From: Bacteroidales bacterium
GTDB taxonomy: Bacteria; Bacteroidota; Bacteroidia; Bacteroidales; UBA932
Length of the DNA stretch: 62,245 nt
Direction: 5' to 3'
Assembly (NCBI GenBank): GCA_017560825.1
Contig: JAFZED010000049.1
Location: forward strand, 1 to 62,245
The number at the start of each line of letters is the position of its first letter. Positions within the stretch are counted from its first letter, which is position 1. Position numbers and translations under genes: made by a program. The notes beneath the pieces were generated by a model. The model ran no database searches, was not told where the DNA came from, and saw nothing but the letters and a program-made list of their open reading frames with translations. This document shows positions 50,062-58,920 of this stretch, piece by piece.

Positions 50062-52776
50062 TTAGTTATTTTTGCGGTGGAAGACGATCATTCCGGCAGC
50101 GGATGCGATCAGCAGGAGGATGAGGGCGATCGAGCTTGCGCGGGATATGTCCTCTCCAAGCTGGTATGAATCAGGCTCGAAGCGCATTATGAGCTGGCCT
50201 TCACCTTCTGGAATGATGGCGCCGCGGAGCATCCAGTCTGCGCGGAACAGTTCTACAGGATGTCCTTCTGATGTTGGCTGGTAATGGCCTCCACGTACTT
50301 CTCCATATGCTCCAGCTGGCTCGATCCAGGCTTTCCATCCTTTCGGATAGTAGATCTCGCTGAAGATTGCTGCGCGTTCTGTGTCTGTGCTGAACTCGTA
50401 GCGGAGTTCATTCGGTGCGTAGTGTGAGAGGGATATGGAAGGAGATGTCTCGACTTCGCTCGACAGGGCAGATGGGGCACTCGACGTGACAGCAGACATT
50501 CCCGACATATTCTTCATTGCCTCCTGAGCCCATGCGAAGTCATTGCCGATGATGGCTGTTGTGCGGAGGTCTGCGCCTTCGATGAAGGCTATTTCCTCAT
50601 CTGGATTGGCTGCAGGCACGAAGTCTGACACGAACCAGGCGTTGCCGTAGGCATATGGGTTCCTTACCGGTGAGAAGTCTGAGCCGAGGATGATATATTT
50701 TCCATTCAGCATTGAAATGACCTTCAGCTCCGGAAGAGCTGCCTCTACTTCCTGTACGGTTGCAGCGTTCTCTGTGGCGTCATATACATCATATATTTCC
50801 TCTGTTATATACCTGTCGATCAGGTCCTGGTAGCGCTGGAGCTTGACAGGGCTGTAGCCGCCTATGCACTTGTGGTGGTAGCTCTGGATGGCGTCATTGA
50901 ATGTGTTGACGCTGATGTCCAGCACGCGGTAGTTCGGGTCTTCATCAAGGTGGATGATCTCATCTACAAGACGTGGCTCATAATGGGCGGTGAAGTCTTT
51001 CGGAGTGACGAAATGGCTCTTGTTGAGGTACCTCTTTCCTACGCTTGCAAGGTCTATCCACACAAGGAATATGACTGCAACTGCCACAATGCTCATTCTT
51101 CCAAAGCGTACGGCTGATCCCTTAGGACCTGCTGCATCAGCCTTTGGCTTTCTGAATGCCCAGATCAGGAGGACGAATACGGCTGAAATCAGCAGCAGCG
51201 AGTGAATGGCATCCTTCTTCAGAAGTGCCTGACGGTCAGCGATAAGCGCATCTACAAGGATGTCAGGCTGTCCTGCGTCCGCACTGCCTGTGAACGAACC
51301 TGCAAGACCAGGGATGAGCGCGCAAAGGAGGCAGAATCCGGCTGTGATTCCGAATGCTATGTAGCCAGCCTTCATAAACTCCTTCTTCTGATATTTCTCC
51401 TTCATAATCCTGTCCAGGACGTAGAAACCGAGCATAGGGAGAGTCACCTGGAGAACTATCAGGGCCATAGACACTGTCCTGAACTTGCTGTACATAGGTG
51501 CATAGTCGAACCAGAGCTTGGTAAACCACATAAAATGATTTCCCCAGGCCAGGAAGACAGCGATTACAGTAGCAGCCACAAGCCACCATTTCTCGCGTCC
51601 TTTGCAAAGGATGAGTCCAAGGACGAAAAGGAATATGGTGATGGCTCCCATATACATAGGTCCGGCAGTGAACGGCTGAGGACCCCAGTACAGAGGCATA
51701 TGCTTGAGTGTCTGGCGGAGGTTTGGCTGCCCGGCTCTCTTCAGGAGTTTTCCTGTCTCGGAATCCATTGCAAGCTCTCCGGAAGAAGAACCTCCGTTGA
51801 AGTTGGGAATCAGCAGGTTAGGCATCTCGCTGATACCATATGACCAGGCAGTGGCATAGTTCAGGTCGAGTCCCTTGTCGTTGTGGCCGTTTCCGCTTCC
51901 TGAAAGCTCAGAACCGCCGCGCATCGTGTACTGAGTGTACTCGTAGGTAGGGATGAGCTTGTTCGCGTTGGTCGCGATGCCGACGACGCCGATGAAAAGG
52001 AGCAGCGCCGACGCCGCGAAGAAGCGGCGGATCAAGGTGCTGCGTCGTGCCTTGTCCTGGCATATATATATGAAAAGGCCGATGGCGTAGGCGAATATCA
52101 CTATGGCCAGGTAGTATGTGATCTGCAGGTGGTTGGCCTTGATCTGCATACTCAGGGCGAAGGCGAAGAGAGTCGCTCCCAGAACAGTCTGCGGCAGCCA
52201 GGCTTTCCAACCCTTTTCTACGTCACCTTCTTTCTTGTCATTCCGAGCGAAGTCGAGGAATCTCATAGCCGCCTTATATGTGAATATGACTCCCGCCAGC
52301 ACCCAAGGGAAATAGGCTATAGCCTGCATCTTGGTGTTGTGGCCGACCTGGATGATCTGCATATTGTAGGAACAGAATGCTATCGCGATGGCTCCGGCGA
52401 TGGCGACAAGCTTGCTTGTGCCGATGGACAGCATAAGCAGGAAGCCTCCGATGAGGGCTATCAGAAGGTAGCTCGCAGGACGGCGTCCTGTCAGCAGGAA
52501 GTCATAGATCGCGTCGGTCCAGTCACCCTCGAAACTGTCGATTGTGGCTGTCGTAGGCATTCCTCCGAACATAGAGTTTGTCCACGCGGTAGGATCCTCC
52601 GGGTGGGCCTGATTGTGGGTCACCGCTTCGTTTGCCATACCTTTCCACGAGGCTATATCGCTCTGGTTCACGATCTTGCCGTCGAGTACCTGAGGCGTGA
52701 AGCCGTAGGCCAGGCCGATGAAAAGCAGGAGGATGCCTGCGTATATTCCGATGTTCTTCAATACTGTTCTGTTCAT
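50062..52776 (-). CDS. YfhO-family integral membrane protein
   Basis: A 904-aa protein of the YfhO family: about 12 transmembrane segments in the first ~560 residues, a large extracytoplasmic domain, and a final membrane helix (ASSIALILLLIASAAGMIVF). YfhO proteins resemble GT-C glycosyltransferases and in Bacillus help decorate lipoteichoic acid. The neighbouring glycosyltransferase fits a role in surface polysaccharide modification. I use ATG 52776 (MNRTVLKN), 6 nt after the upstream stop; ATG 52791 would add five residues and overlap. Two REP-like palindromes are translated in frame: RFLDFARNDK near residue 180 and SSEVETSP near residue 775. Confidence 0.88.
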   Translation of the reverse strand: MNRTVLKNIGIYAGILLLFIGLAYGFTPQVLDGKIVNQSDIASWKGMANEAVTHNQAHPEDPTAWTNSMFGGMPTTATIDSFEGDWTDAIYDFLLTGRRPASYLLIALIGGFLLMLSIGTSKLVAIAGAIAIAFCSYNMQIIQVGHNTKMQAIAYFPWVLAGVIFTYKAAMRFLDFARNDKKEGDVEKGWKAWLPQTVLGATLFAFALSMQIKANHLQITYYLAIVIFAYAIGLFIYICQDKARRSTLIRRFFAASALLLFIGVVGIATNANKLIPTYEYTQYTMRGGSELSGSGNGHNDKGLDLNYATAWSYGISEMPNLLIPNFNGGSSSGELAMDSETGKLLKRAGQPNLRQTLKHMPLYWGPQPFTAGPMYMGAITIFLFVLGLILCKGREKWWLVAATVIAVFLAWGNHFMWFTKLWFDYAPMYSKFRTVSMALIVLQVTLPMLGFYVLDRIMKEKYQKKEFMKAGYIAFGITAGFCLLCALIPGLAGSFTGSADAGQPDILVDALIADRQALLKKDAIHSLLLISAVFVLLIWAFRKPKADAAGPKGSAVRFGRMSIVAVAVIFLVWIDLASVGKRYLNKSHFVTPKDFTAHYEPRLVDEIIHLDEDPNYRVLDISVNTFNDAIQSYHHKCIGGYSPVKLQRYQDLIDRYITEEIYDVYDATENAATVQEVEAALPELKVISMLNGKYIILGSDFSPVRNPYAYGNAWFVSDFVPAANPDEEIAFIEGADLRTTAIIGNDFAWAQEAMKNMSGMSAVTSSAPSALSSEVETSPSISLSHYAPNELRYEFSTDTERAAIFSEIYYPKGWKAWIEPAGAYGEVRGGHYQPTSEGHPVELFRADWMLRGAIIPEGEGQLIMRFEPDSYQLGEDISRASSIALILLLIASAAGMIVFHRKNN
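50443..50466. repeat. REP-like palindrome inside the YfhO gene (copy 1)
   Basis: AGATGTCTCGACTTCGCTCG followed by ACAG. In the gene's sense it reads CTGTCGAGCGAAGTCGAGAC, translated LSSEVETS. Same family as 23016-23043. Confidence 0.7.
52237..52264. repeat. REP-like palindrome inside the YfhO gene (copy 2)
   Basis: GTCATTCCGAGCGAAGTCGA then GGAATCTC. On the coding strand it gives RFLDFARND, the well-known peptide shadow of this intergenic repeat family. It lies in a loop between two membrane helices. Confidence 0.8.
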
Positions 52777-52781
52777 ATTTT

Positions 52782-54095
52782 TTATATGCATTTATCAAAC
52801 AATTCCGCCATACGGCGTGTTAGGTTGCGTCTTGTAAACTGGGAGATGTCCGCGTCGTCGACGGTCAGTGTGCCCTCGAGGTGCTTCTGCCAGCAGAAGT
52901 CGAGGTACCTTCCTATCGATGTCTTGTCGTCCCATCCGAGCACGATGCCTGTCTTTGTGGAGTTCAGGATCATCGACATTGCTCCGTCAGTCTGGCCTAT
53001 GCCCAGTACCGGACGCCAAGATGCGAGGTATTCGAAAAGCTTGCCTGGGAGAACTGCCCTGTACTCCGGCTCCTTTCTGAGCGGGAGTATCAGAAGGGAA
53101 GCCTTACGCTGTTCCTCGATGGCTTTAGCGTGAGGCTGGTAGCCCATATTTATGACATTTTCAGAGAGTCCCGCTTCCTTGAGTGATGCCGTAATCTGCT
53201 CGTCAGTCTTTCCTATGAGTTTGATTTTCAGTGCTTTTCTGAACTCATCGTCCTTGCGGCATTTTTCTGCAAGGACCTCCCACAGCACTGTCGGATTGCC
53301 GTCTGCAGCGAAGAGTCCTGTGTGGGTGATGGTGAATTCCCTGCCTGGTCCTCCGGCTGCTTCTTCGCATTTCCCTGCTGGGAAGTCGCACTCGTCGTAG
53401 CCGTTGGTGATCAGTTCCACCGGAGTCAGTGTCATAGCCTGGAATTCCTGCTGGACAAGAGGTGACACTGCTACTACTGCCGTCGCGTCATCCAGCACCT
53501 TCTTCTCCATCTTGTGGTGCCATCTCTTCGTGGCTCTGGTCATAGACAGGTGCTTGAAATAGAATATCTTTGTCCAAGGATCGCGGAAGTCTGCAATCCA
53601 AGGGATACCTGTTTCAAGAGAGAGTCTGCGGCCTATCAGGTGCATTGACTGAGGAGGACCGGTGCTTACAATGAGGTCTACAGGATGCTCTTCAAGGTAC
53701 TTCTTCAGGAATTTTACTGAAGGAGTTATCCACAGACAGCGGGGATCCGGACGGAAGAAGTTTCCTCGCACCCACATAGCTACCTTCTGCACGAAGGACT
53801 TGTTCTGGGCATTCACAGGGTTTACTTCCACAGCTTCCTTGCTGTGTCCTGACCTGCGGAGCAGCTTCTTGTATATCCCGTAAGGTTCCAGAATGCGCCT
53901 CCGGATAACCTCCGCCTCCGCCGGCACTTCCGCCTCCAGGGAGGCGTCCACCGCCAGCTGCTCCGGATTCTCCGGAGTGTATATCACCGGCTGCCAGCCC
54001 TCCGAAGGCAGGTACTTGGCGAACTTCACCCAACGCTGAACTCCCGAGCCGCCTGTCGGTGGCCAGTAATATGATATTATAAGCACCCTTTTCAT
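52782..54095 (-). CDS. GT-B fold glycosyltransferase (GT4-like)
   Basis: A 437-aa protein without membrane segments. The N-terminal Rossmann half starts RVLIISYYWPPTGGSGVQRW, the acceptor-side glycine motif of GT4-type transferases. The donor half has VINMGYQPHAKAI and LPGKLFEYLASWRPVLGIG, where the EYLA region corresponds to the nucleotide-sugar-binding EX7E segment. The sugar donor and acceptor are unknown. ATG 54095 is chosen because a TACCTTTG -7 box lies 8 nt upstream; a start at 54125 would precede the promoter. The YfhO gene follows after 5 nt, so the pair likely modifies a cell-surface glycan. Confidence 0.88.
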   Translation of the reverse strand: MKRVLIISYYWPPTGGSGVQRWVKFAKYLPSEGWQPVIYTPENPEQLAVDASLEAEVPAEAEVIRRRILEPYGIYKKLLRRSGHSKEAVEVNPVNAQNKSFVQKVAMWVRGNFFRPDPRCLWITPSVKFLKKYLEEHPVDLIVSTGPPQSMHLIGRRLSLETGIPWIADFRDPWTKIFYFKHLSMTRATKRWHHKMEKKVLDDATAVVAVSPLVQQEFQAMTLTPVELITNGYDECDFPAGKCEEAAGGPGREFTITHTGLFAADGNPTVLWEVLAEKCRKDDEFRKALKIKLIGKTDEQITASLKEAGLSENVINMGYQPHAKAIEEQRKASLLILPLRKEPEYRAVLPGKLFEYLASWRPVLGIGQTDGAMSMILNSTKTGIVLGWDDKTSIGRYLDFCWQKHLEGTLTVDDADISQFTRRNLTRRMAELFDKCI

Positions 54096-54102
54096 AAACA
54101 CA

Positions 54103-54110
54103 CAAAGGTA
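54103..54110 (-). promoter_or_regulatory. -7 box for the glycosyltransferase-YfhO operon
   Basis: Reads TACCTTTG on the minus strand, a perfect TAnnTTTG, 7 nt before ATG 54095. Confidence 0.6.
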
Positions 54111-54173
54111 AACAAAAACTTCCAAAATAAAGCGATGTTATGTAAATGATTGTAAATCAGCGCTTTCCTCAAA

Positions 54174-54201
54174 ATGCCTGCCGGCAAAATGCAGCAGGCA
54201 T
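54174..54201. repeat. Palindromic hairpin of the ATGCCTGC family between divergent promoters
   Basis: ATGCCTGC and GCAGGCAT with a 12-nt loop, the same core and loop length as 24711-24746. Both flanking genes point away, so it does not end either gene. Confidence 0.55.
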
Positions 54202-54266
54202 AAGCGGTAAGTGATTGATGTGTAGTGACTTATGTGTTAGGTGTTTTATGTTTGAGGGAAAATCTG

Positions 54267-54274
54267 TAAATTTG
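54267..54274 (+). promoter_or_regulatory. -7 box for mutS
   Basis: TAAATTTG, a perfect TAnnTTTG, 22 nt before ATG 54297. Confidence 0.6.
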
Positions 54275-54296
54275 CCTTGATATAAAAGAATATAAA

Positions 54297-56948
54297 ATGG
54301 CAGAAAAGAAACCGACCGAAACACCTATGATGAAGCAGTTTTTCGCCGTGAAGGCGGAACATCCGGAGGCAGTGCTTCTGTTCAGGTGCGGCGATTTTTA
54401 TGAAACATATGGAGATGATGCCCTGACCGCCAGCAAGGTGCTCGGCATCGTCCTTACAAAGCGTTCCAGCGCGACTCCTGGTGCCATTCCGATGGCAGGA
54501 TTCCCTTATCATTCACTCGAAACTTATCTTCCGCGACTGGTGCGCGCGGGCTATAAGGTGGCGGTGTGTGACCAGCTTGAGGATCCGAAACTCACAAAGA
54601 AGATAGTCAAGAGAGGAATCACCGAACTGGTGACTCCCGGCATAGCCTTCAGTGAGCAGCTTCTGGAGCAGAAAGAGCACAACTACATTGCCGGCCTGAC
54701 ATTCTACAAGGATAAATGCGGTGCGGCATTTCTGGATGTTTCCACAGGAACCTTCCAGGTAGCGGAAGGCTCGCTAGACTATATAGGAACCCTGCTGGGT
54801 TCGTTCTCTCCAAAGGAACTTCTTGTTCCTAGAGGCTACGAGAAGGGAGTGAAGGAGAAGTACGGTGACCACTACTATGTCTCCACCCTCGAAGAATGGG
54901 CCTTTGTCTATGACAATGCAGTAGAGAAGCTCAAGAGACAGCTTCAGGTGGACTCCCTCAAAGGTTTTGCAGTGGATTCATTCCCTCTGGCGGTGACTTC
55001 GGCAGGAGCGCTCATCATCTACCTTGAGCAGACCCAGCATACAGGCCTCACCAACATATGCTCCATCTCACGAATCGACGAGAACTCGTTCGTATGGATG
55101 GACAGGTTCACATTCCGCAACCTGGAGATCTTTGCTTCCACAGTAGGAAAGGAAGGTACATCCCTCGTCGAGGTGATGGACAAGTGTTCTTCGCCTATGG
55201 GAGCGCGAATGCTCAGGACCTGGCTGGCGATGCCGGTGATGGATCTGGAGGAACTTGAGAACAGGTACTCTGTTGTCCAGCATTTCATCGACAATGGAGA
55301 TGACCTGATGCGTCTGCAGACTATGATAGGCGATGTTGGAGACCTTGAGCGTATAATTTCCCGTGCAGCGGCAGGAAAGATTATGCCGCGTGAGGTGATG
55401 CAGCTGCGTCGAGGCCTCAGCCAGACTGCTCCTATAATGAGTCTGTGCGGCGGCAAGGGCGTTCAGGCGCTTGACGAACTGATCTCTAAGATGGGTGACT
55501 GCGCAGAGCTTCTGGACTACCTCGGCAGGACAATGCATCCCGAGACTGCAGCCCAGCTCGGAAAGGGCGACGTCATCGCGCCGGGTGTCAACGAGGAACT
55601 CGACGAGCTCAGGAAGATAGCCCGCCACGGCAAGGACTACCTCCTCGAGGTGCAGCAGCGCGAGATCGATCGCACAGGCATATCGTCCCTGAAGATCGGC
55701 TTCAACAACGTCTTCGGCTACTACCTCGAAGTGCGCAACGCCCACAAGGACAGCGTGCCTCAGGAATGGATAAGGAAGCAGACCCTGGTCAATGCGGAAA
55801 GATATATAACCGAAGAGCTCAAGGAATACGAACAGAAGATCCTCGGTGCCGAAGAACGTATATATGCCCTTGAGGTCCAGATATATAACGAACTGGTGGC
55901 GAAGATTCAGGCGAATATATCGATAATCCAGAAAAACTGCCGTCTCATCGCGAGACTCGACGTTCTCAGCGGCTTCGCCGACCTCGCAGTGACAAACAAG
56001 TACTGCCGTCCGGAGATGAACGACAGCAAGGTCATCGACATCCGTCAGGGCCGCCATCCTGTCATCGAGACAATGATGCCGGTGGGCGAGGAGTTCATCG
56101 CAAACGATGTCCTCCTGGACAATTCCGGTCAGCAGGTAATCATCCTCACCGGACCGAATATGGCCGGTAAGTCAGCCCTTCTTCGTCAGACAGCACTCAT
56201 CGTCCTTATGGCTCAGGTGGGTTCCTATGTTCCTGCTTCTAAGGCAGTTATAGGCTACTGCGACAAGATATTCACCCGTGTGGGAGCGTCCGACAACATA
56301 TCAAGAGGCGAATCTACCTTTATGGTGGAGATGCTCGAGACTTCGATGATCCTGCACAACCTTTCGTCGCGTTCGCTGGTGCTCTTGGATGAGATCGGCC
56401 GCGGTACGTCGACATATGACGGAATGTCCATCGCCCGTGCGATAGTTGAATATATCCACGAATATGGCGACGGCGCAAAGACCCTCTTTGCGACGCACTA
56501 CCACGAATTGAACGACCTTGAGGAAATATATCCGCGGGTGAAGAACTATCATATCGCAGTGAAGGAGGTGGGCAAGAATGTCATATTCCTCCGCAAGATG
56601 GTCGAGGGAGGCGTTCAGCGAAGCTTCGGTCTTCACGTTGCGAGGATGGCGGGAATGCCGAAGCAGGTGCTTGAATCGGCTGAAAGGACTCTGGCGGCGC
56701 TGGAAGGAGAGACATTGACTCAGGCAGGAGAAGGGAAACGTTCAAAGGCATCACGCGCTCTCAAACCTCACAACATCAAAGAAGGCCGCGTTGAGAGCGA
56801 CGGCTCCCTCCAGCTTTCGTTCTTCCAGCTCGAAGACCCTCTCCTGTCTTCGCTCAAGGAGGAGCTTGACAATGCCGACCTCAACAATATGACCCCTCTC
56901 CAGGCCTTTGACCTGCTGAGGAGTATGAAGGAACAACTTGGATTATAA
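54297..56948 (+). CDS. mutS: DNA mismatch repair protein MutS
   Basis: An 883-aa mismatch sensor. The mismatch-wedging Phe-x-Glu motif is FRCGDFYETYGDDA near residue 32. The lever and clamp domains lead to the ABC-type ATPase: Walker A GPNMAGKSALLRQ (residues 619-626 for the core), signature RGESTFMVEMLET, Walker B VLLDEIGRGTSTYDG, and H-loop ATHYHEL. The length is typical of MutS1 in Bacteroidota. The GH97 gene follows after about 18 nt, so repair and glycan genes may share a transcript. Confidence 0.98.
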   Translation: MAEKKPTETPMMKQFFAVKAEHPEAVLLFRCGDFYETYGDDALTASKVLGIVLTKRSSATPGAIPMAGFPYHSLETYLPRLVRAGYKVAVCDQLEDPKLTKKIVKRGITELVTPGIAFSEQLLEQKEHNYIAGLTFYKDKCGAAFLDVSTGTFQVAEGSLDYIGTLLGSFSPKELLVPRGYEKGVKEKYGDHYYVSTLEEWAFVYDNAVEKLKRQLQVDSLKGFAVDSFPLAVTSAGALIIYLEQTQHTGLTNICSISRIDENSFVWMDRFTFRNLEIFASTVGKEGTSLVEVMDKCSSPMGARMLRTWLAMPVMDLEELENRYSVVQHFIDNGDDLMRLQTMIGDVGDLERIISRAAAGKIMPREVMQLRRGLSQTAPIMSLCGGKGVQALDELISKMGDCAELLDYLGRTMHPETAAQLGKGDVIAPGVNEELDELRKIARHGKDYLLEVQQREIDRTGISSLKIGFNNVFGYYLEVRNAHKDSVPQEWIRKQTLVNAERYITEELKEYEQKILGAEERIYALEVQIYNELVAKIQANISIIQKNCRLIARLDVLSGFADLAVTNKYCRPEMNDSKVIDIRQGRHPVIETMMPVGEEFIANDVLLDNSGQQVIILTGPNMAGKSALLRQTALIVLMAQVGSYVPASKAVIGYCDKIFTRVGASDNISRGESTFMVEMLETSMILHNLSSRSLVLLDEIGRGTSTYDGMSIARAIVEYIHEYGDGAKTLFATHYHELNDLEEIYPRVKNYHIAVKEVGKNVIFLRKMVEGGVQRSFGLHVARMAGMPKQVLESAERTLAALEGETLTQAGEGKRSKASRALKPHNIKEGRVESDGSLQLSFFQLEDPLLSSLKEELDNADLNNMTPLQAFDLLRSMKEQLGL

Positions 56949-56966
56949 CACTATAACACATTGAAT

Positions 56967-58916
56967 ATGAGACGTTTTGCTTTAATGCTTTCAGCATTGC
57001 TTGTTGCAGTGGGACTTTCTGCTGCACCAAAGACCTATGAACTCGCATCTCCCGATGGAGGACTCCGTGTTTCCATCAGTGCAGGTGACGGAATTTCTTA
57101 CACCCTGACTTCAGGGGAGGATGTCCTTCTGGAGAATTCGGCTATCGGTATGTTCACCACCGACGGACAGGTCTTCGGTGGAGTGCAGCCTGTTTCGAAG
57201 GCTGTCAGAAAGACAGATGCCGACTACAATGAGATCACCCTCAAGTTCAAGAAGTTCTCTGTAGTCTTCCGTGCTTATGACGAAGGAATGGCTTACCGTT
57301 TCATCTCAAACCTCAAGACTCCTTTCAAGGTCGAGCAGGAGATGGCAAGATTTGCCTTCCCTCAGGACTGGAATATGTGGGCGGCTTATGTGACTCAGCA
57401 CACAGAGACTTTGGAAAGCCAGTTCTACAACTCATTCGAGAACCGCTACTCCTACACTCCTGTCAGCGAGTGGAACAAGGACCGTCTGGCCTTCCTTCCT
57501 CTTATGGTGGACGGCCCCTCTGGCAAGAAGATCCTCATTACAGAGGCTGACCTTATGAACTATCCGGGAATGTACCTCTACAACTATGACGCAGGTCAGG
57601 TCCTCAGCGGAAGATTCGCACCATATCCTGCAGAAGTGAAGCAGGGAGGTCACAACAACCTTCAGATGGAAGTACAGTCAAGAGAGGGATATATCGCTAA
57701 GTGTGAAGGCGTTACCACTTTCCCTTGGAGAGTTGTCGCTGTGTCTGAGAATGATGTGGATATGGTTACAAACAACCTGGTGTACAAGCTTGCAACACCT
57801 GCGGATCCTGCAACAGACTGGAGCTGGGTGAAGCCGGGCAAGGTCGCTTGGGACTGGTGGAATGACTGGAACATCCGCGGAGTGGACTTCAAGTCAGGTA
57901 TCAATAATGACACCTACAAGTACTACATCGATTTCGCTTCGAAGAATGGCATCGAGTATGTCATCCTTGATGAGGGATGGTCTGTGAACGGTGCTGCCGA
58001 CCTCTTCCAGGTAGTGCCTGAGATCGACCTTGAAATGCTTGTGAAATATGCAACAGAACGCAATGTGGGCCTGATTCTCTGGGCTGGCTACTGGGCATTT
58101 GACCGTGATATGGAGAAGGTCTGCGAGCACTATTCTAAAATGGGAATCAAGGGATTCAAGATCGACTTTATGGACCGCGATGACCAGTATATGGTAGATT
58201 TCCATCGCCGTGCTGCAGCAACGACTGCAAAGTACAGAATGATGGCGGACTTCCACGGAACCTACAAGCCTACAGGTCTTCACAGGACTTATCCTAATGT
58301 AGTGAACTATGAGGGTGTCCACGGTCTGGAACAGATGAAGTGGAGCGACGTTACAGTCGACCAGGTTACATATGACGTGACAGTTCCTTACATCAGAATG
58401 GTGGCAGGTCCTATGGATTACACCCAGGGTGCTATGAGAAACGCCTCAAGAGGAAATTACCGTCCTGTGAACTCGGAGCCTATGAGCCAGGGAACACGCT
58501 GCCGTCAACTTGCGGAGTACGTGGTGTTCTACTCACCTCTCAATATGCTTTGTGACTCTCCGTCAAATTATATGAAGGAGAAGGAGTGCACAGAATTCAT
58601 CGCTGCTGTCCCTGAAGTGTGGGACGAATCACGCGGCCTCGCCGGCAAGGTAGGTGAATATATCGCCATTGCCCGCCGCAGCGGTTCTGACTGGTACGTC
58701 GGTGCTATGACAGACTGGTCTGCACGTGAGATGACCCTTGACCTGAGCTTCCTTCCAGAGGGCTCTTATCAGGTAGAACTCTACAGGGACGGTGCAAACG
58801 CCGATCGCGCAGCAAGCGACTACAGAAAGGAGATCGTTGACCTTCCTTCTGACAAGAAAATCAACATCAAGATGGCTCCAGGCGGTGGCTGGGCTGCAAA
58901 GATTTCATTGAAATAA
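56967..58916 (+). CDS. Glycoside hydrolase family 97 enzyme
   Basis: A 649-aa exported enzyme (signal cleavage near LSAAPKT). GH97 comprises alpha-glucosidases such as SusB and alpha-galactosidases of Bacteroidota. The N-terminal beta-sandwich (SPDGGLRVSISAGDG) precedes the barrel: WDWWNDWNIRGVDFKSGIN, YVILDEGWS, GFKIDFMDRDDQYMVDF, and VNYEGVHGLEQMKW with the conserved Glu. The Asp in KIDFMDRD occupies the place of the nucleophile in the retaining (alpha-galactosidase-like) branch, so I lean to that subgroup, with limited certainty. ATG 56967 is used (MRRFALML). The GH3 gene follows after 4 nt. Confidence 0.92.
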   Translation: MRRFALMLSALLVAVGLSAAPKTYELASPDGGLRVSISAGDGISYTLTSGEDVLLENSAIGMFTTDGQVFGGVQPVSKAVRKTDADYNEITLKFKKFSVVFRAYDEGMAYRFISNLKTPFKVEQEMARFAFPQDWNMWAAYVTQHTETLESQFYNSFENRYSYTPVSEWNKDRLAFLPLMVDGPSGKKILITEADLMNYPGMYLYNYDAGQVLSGRFAPYPAEVKQGGHNNLQMEVQSREGYIAKCEGVTTFPWRVVAVSENDVDMVTNNLVYKLATPADPATDWSWVKPGKVAWDWWNDWNIRGVDFKSGINNDTYKYYIDFASKNGIEYVILDEGWSVNGAADLFQVVPEIDLEMLVKYATERNVGLILWAGYWAFDRDMEKVCEHYSKMGIKGFKIDFMDRDDQYMVDFHRRAAATTAKYRMMADFHGTYKPTGLHRTYPNVVNYEGVHGLEQMKWSDVTVDQVTYDVTVPYIRMVAGPMDYTQGAMRNASRGNYRPVNSEPMSQGTRCRQLAEYVVFYSPLNMLCDSPSNYMKEKECTEFIAAVPEVWDESRGLAGKVGEYIAIARRSGSDWYVGAMTDWSAREMTLDLSFLPEGSYQVELYRDGANADRAASDYRKEIVDLPSDKKINIKMAPGGGWAAKISLK

Positions 58917-58920
58917 TCCT

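Noticed and set aside
55068-56057. 329-codon open frame antisense to mutS
   Set aside because: Same reason: it lies entirely within mutS and reads as a shadow frame.
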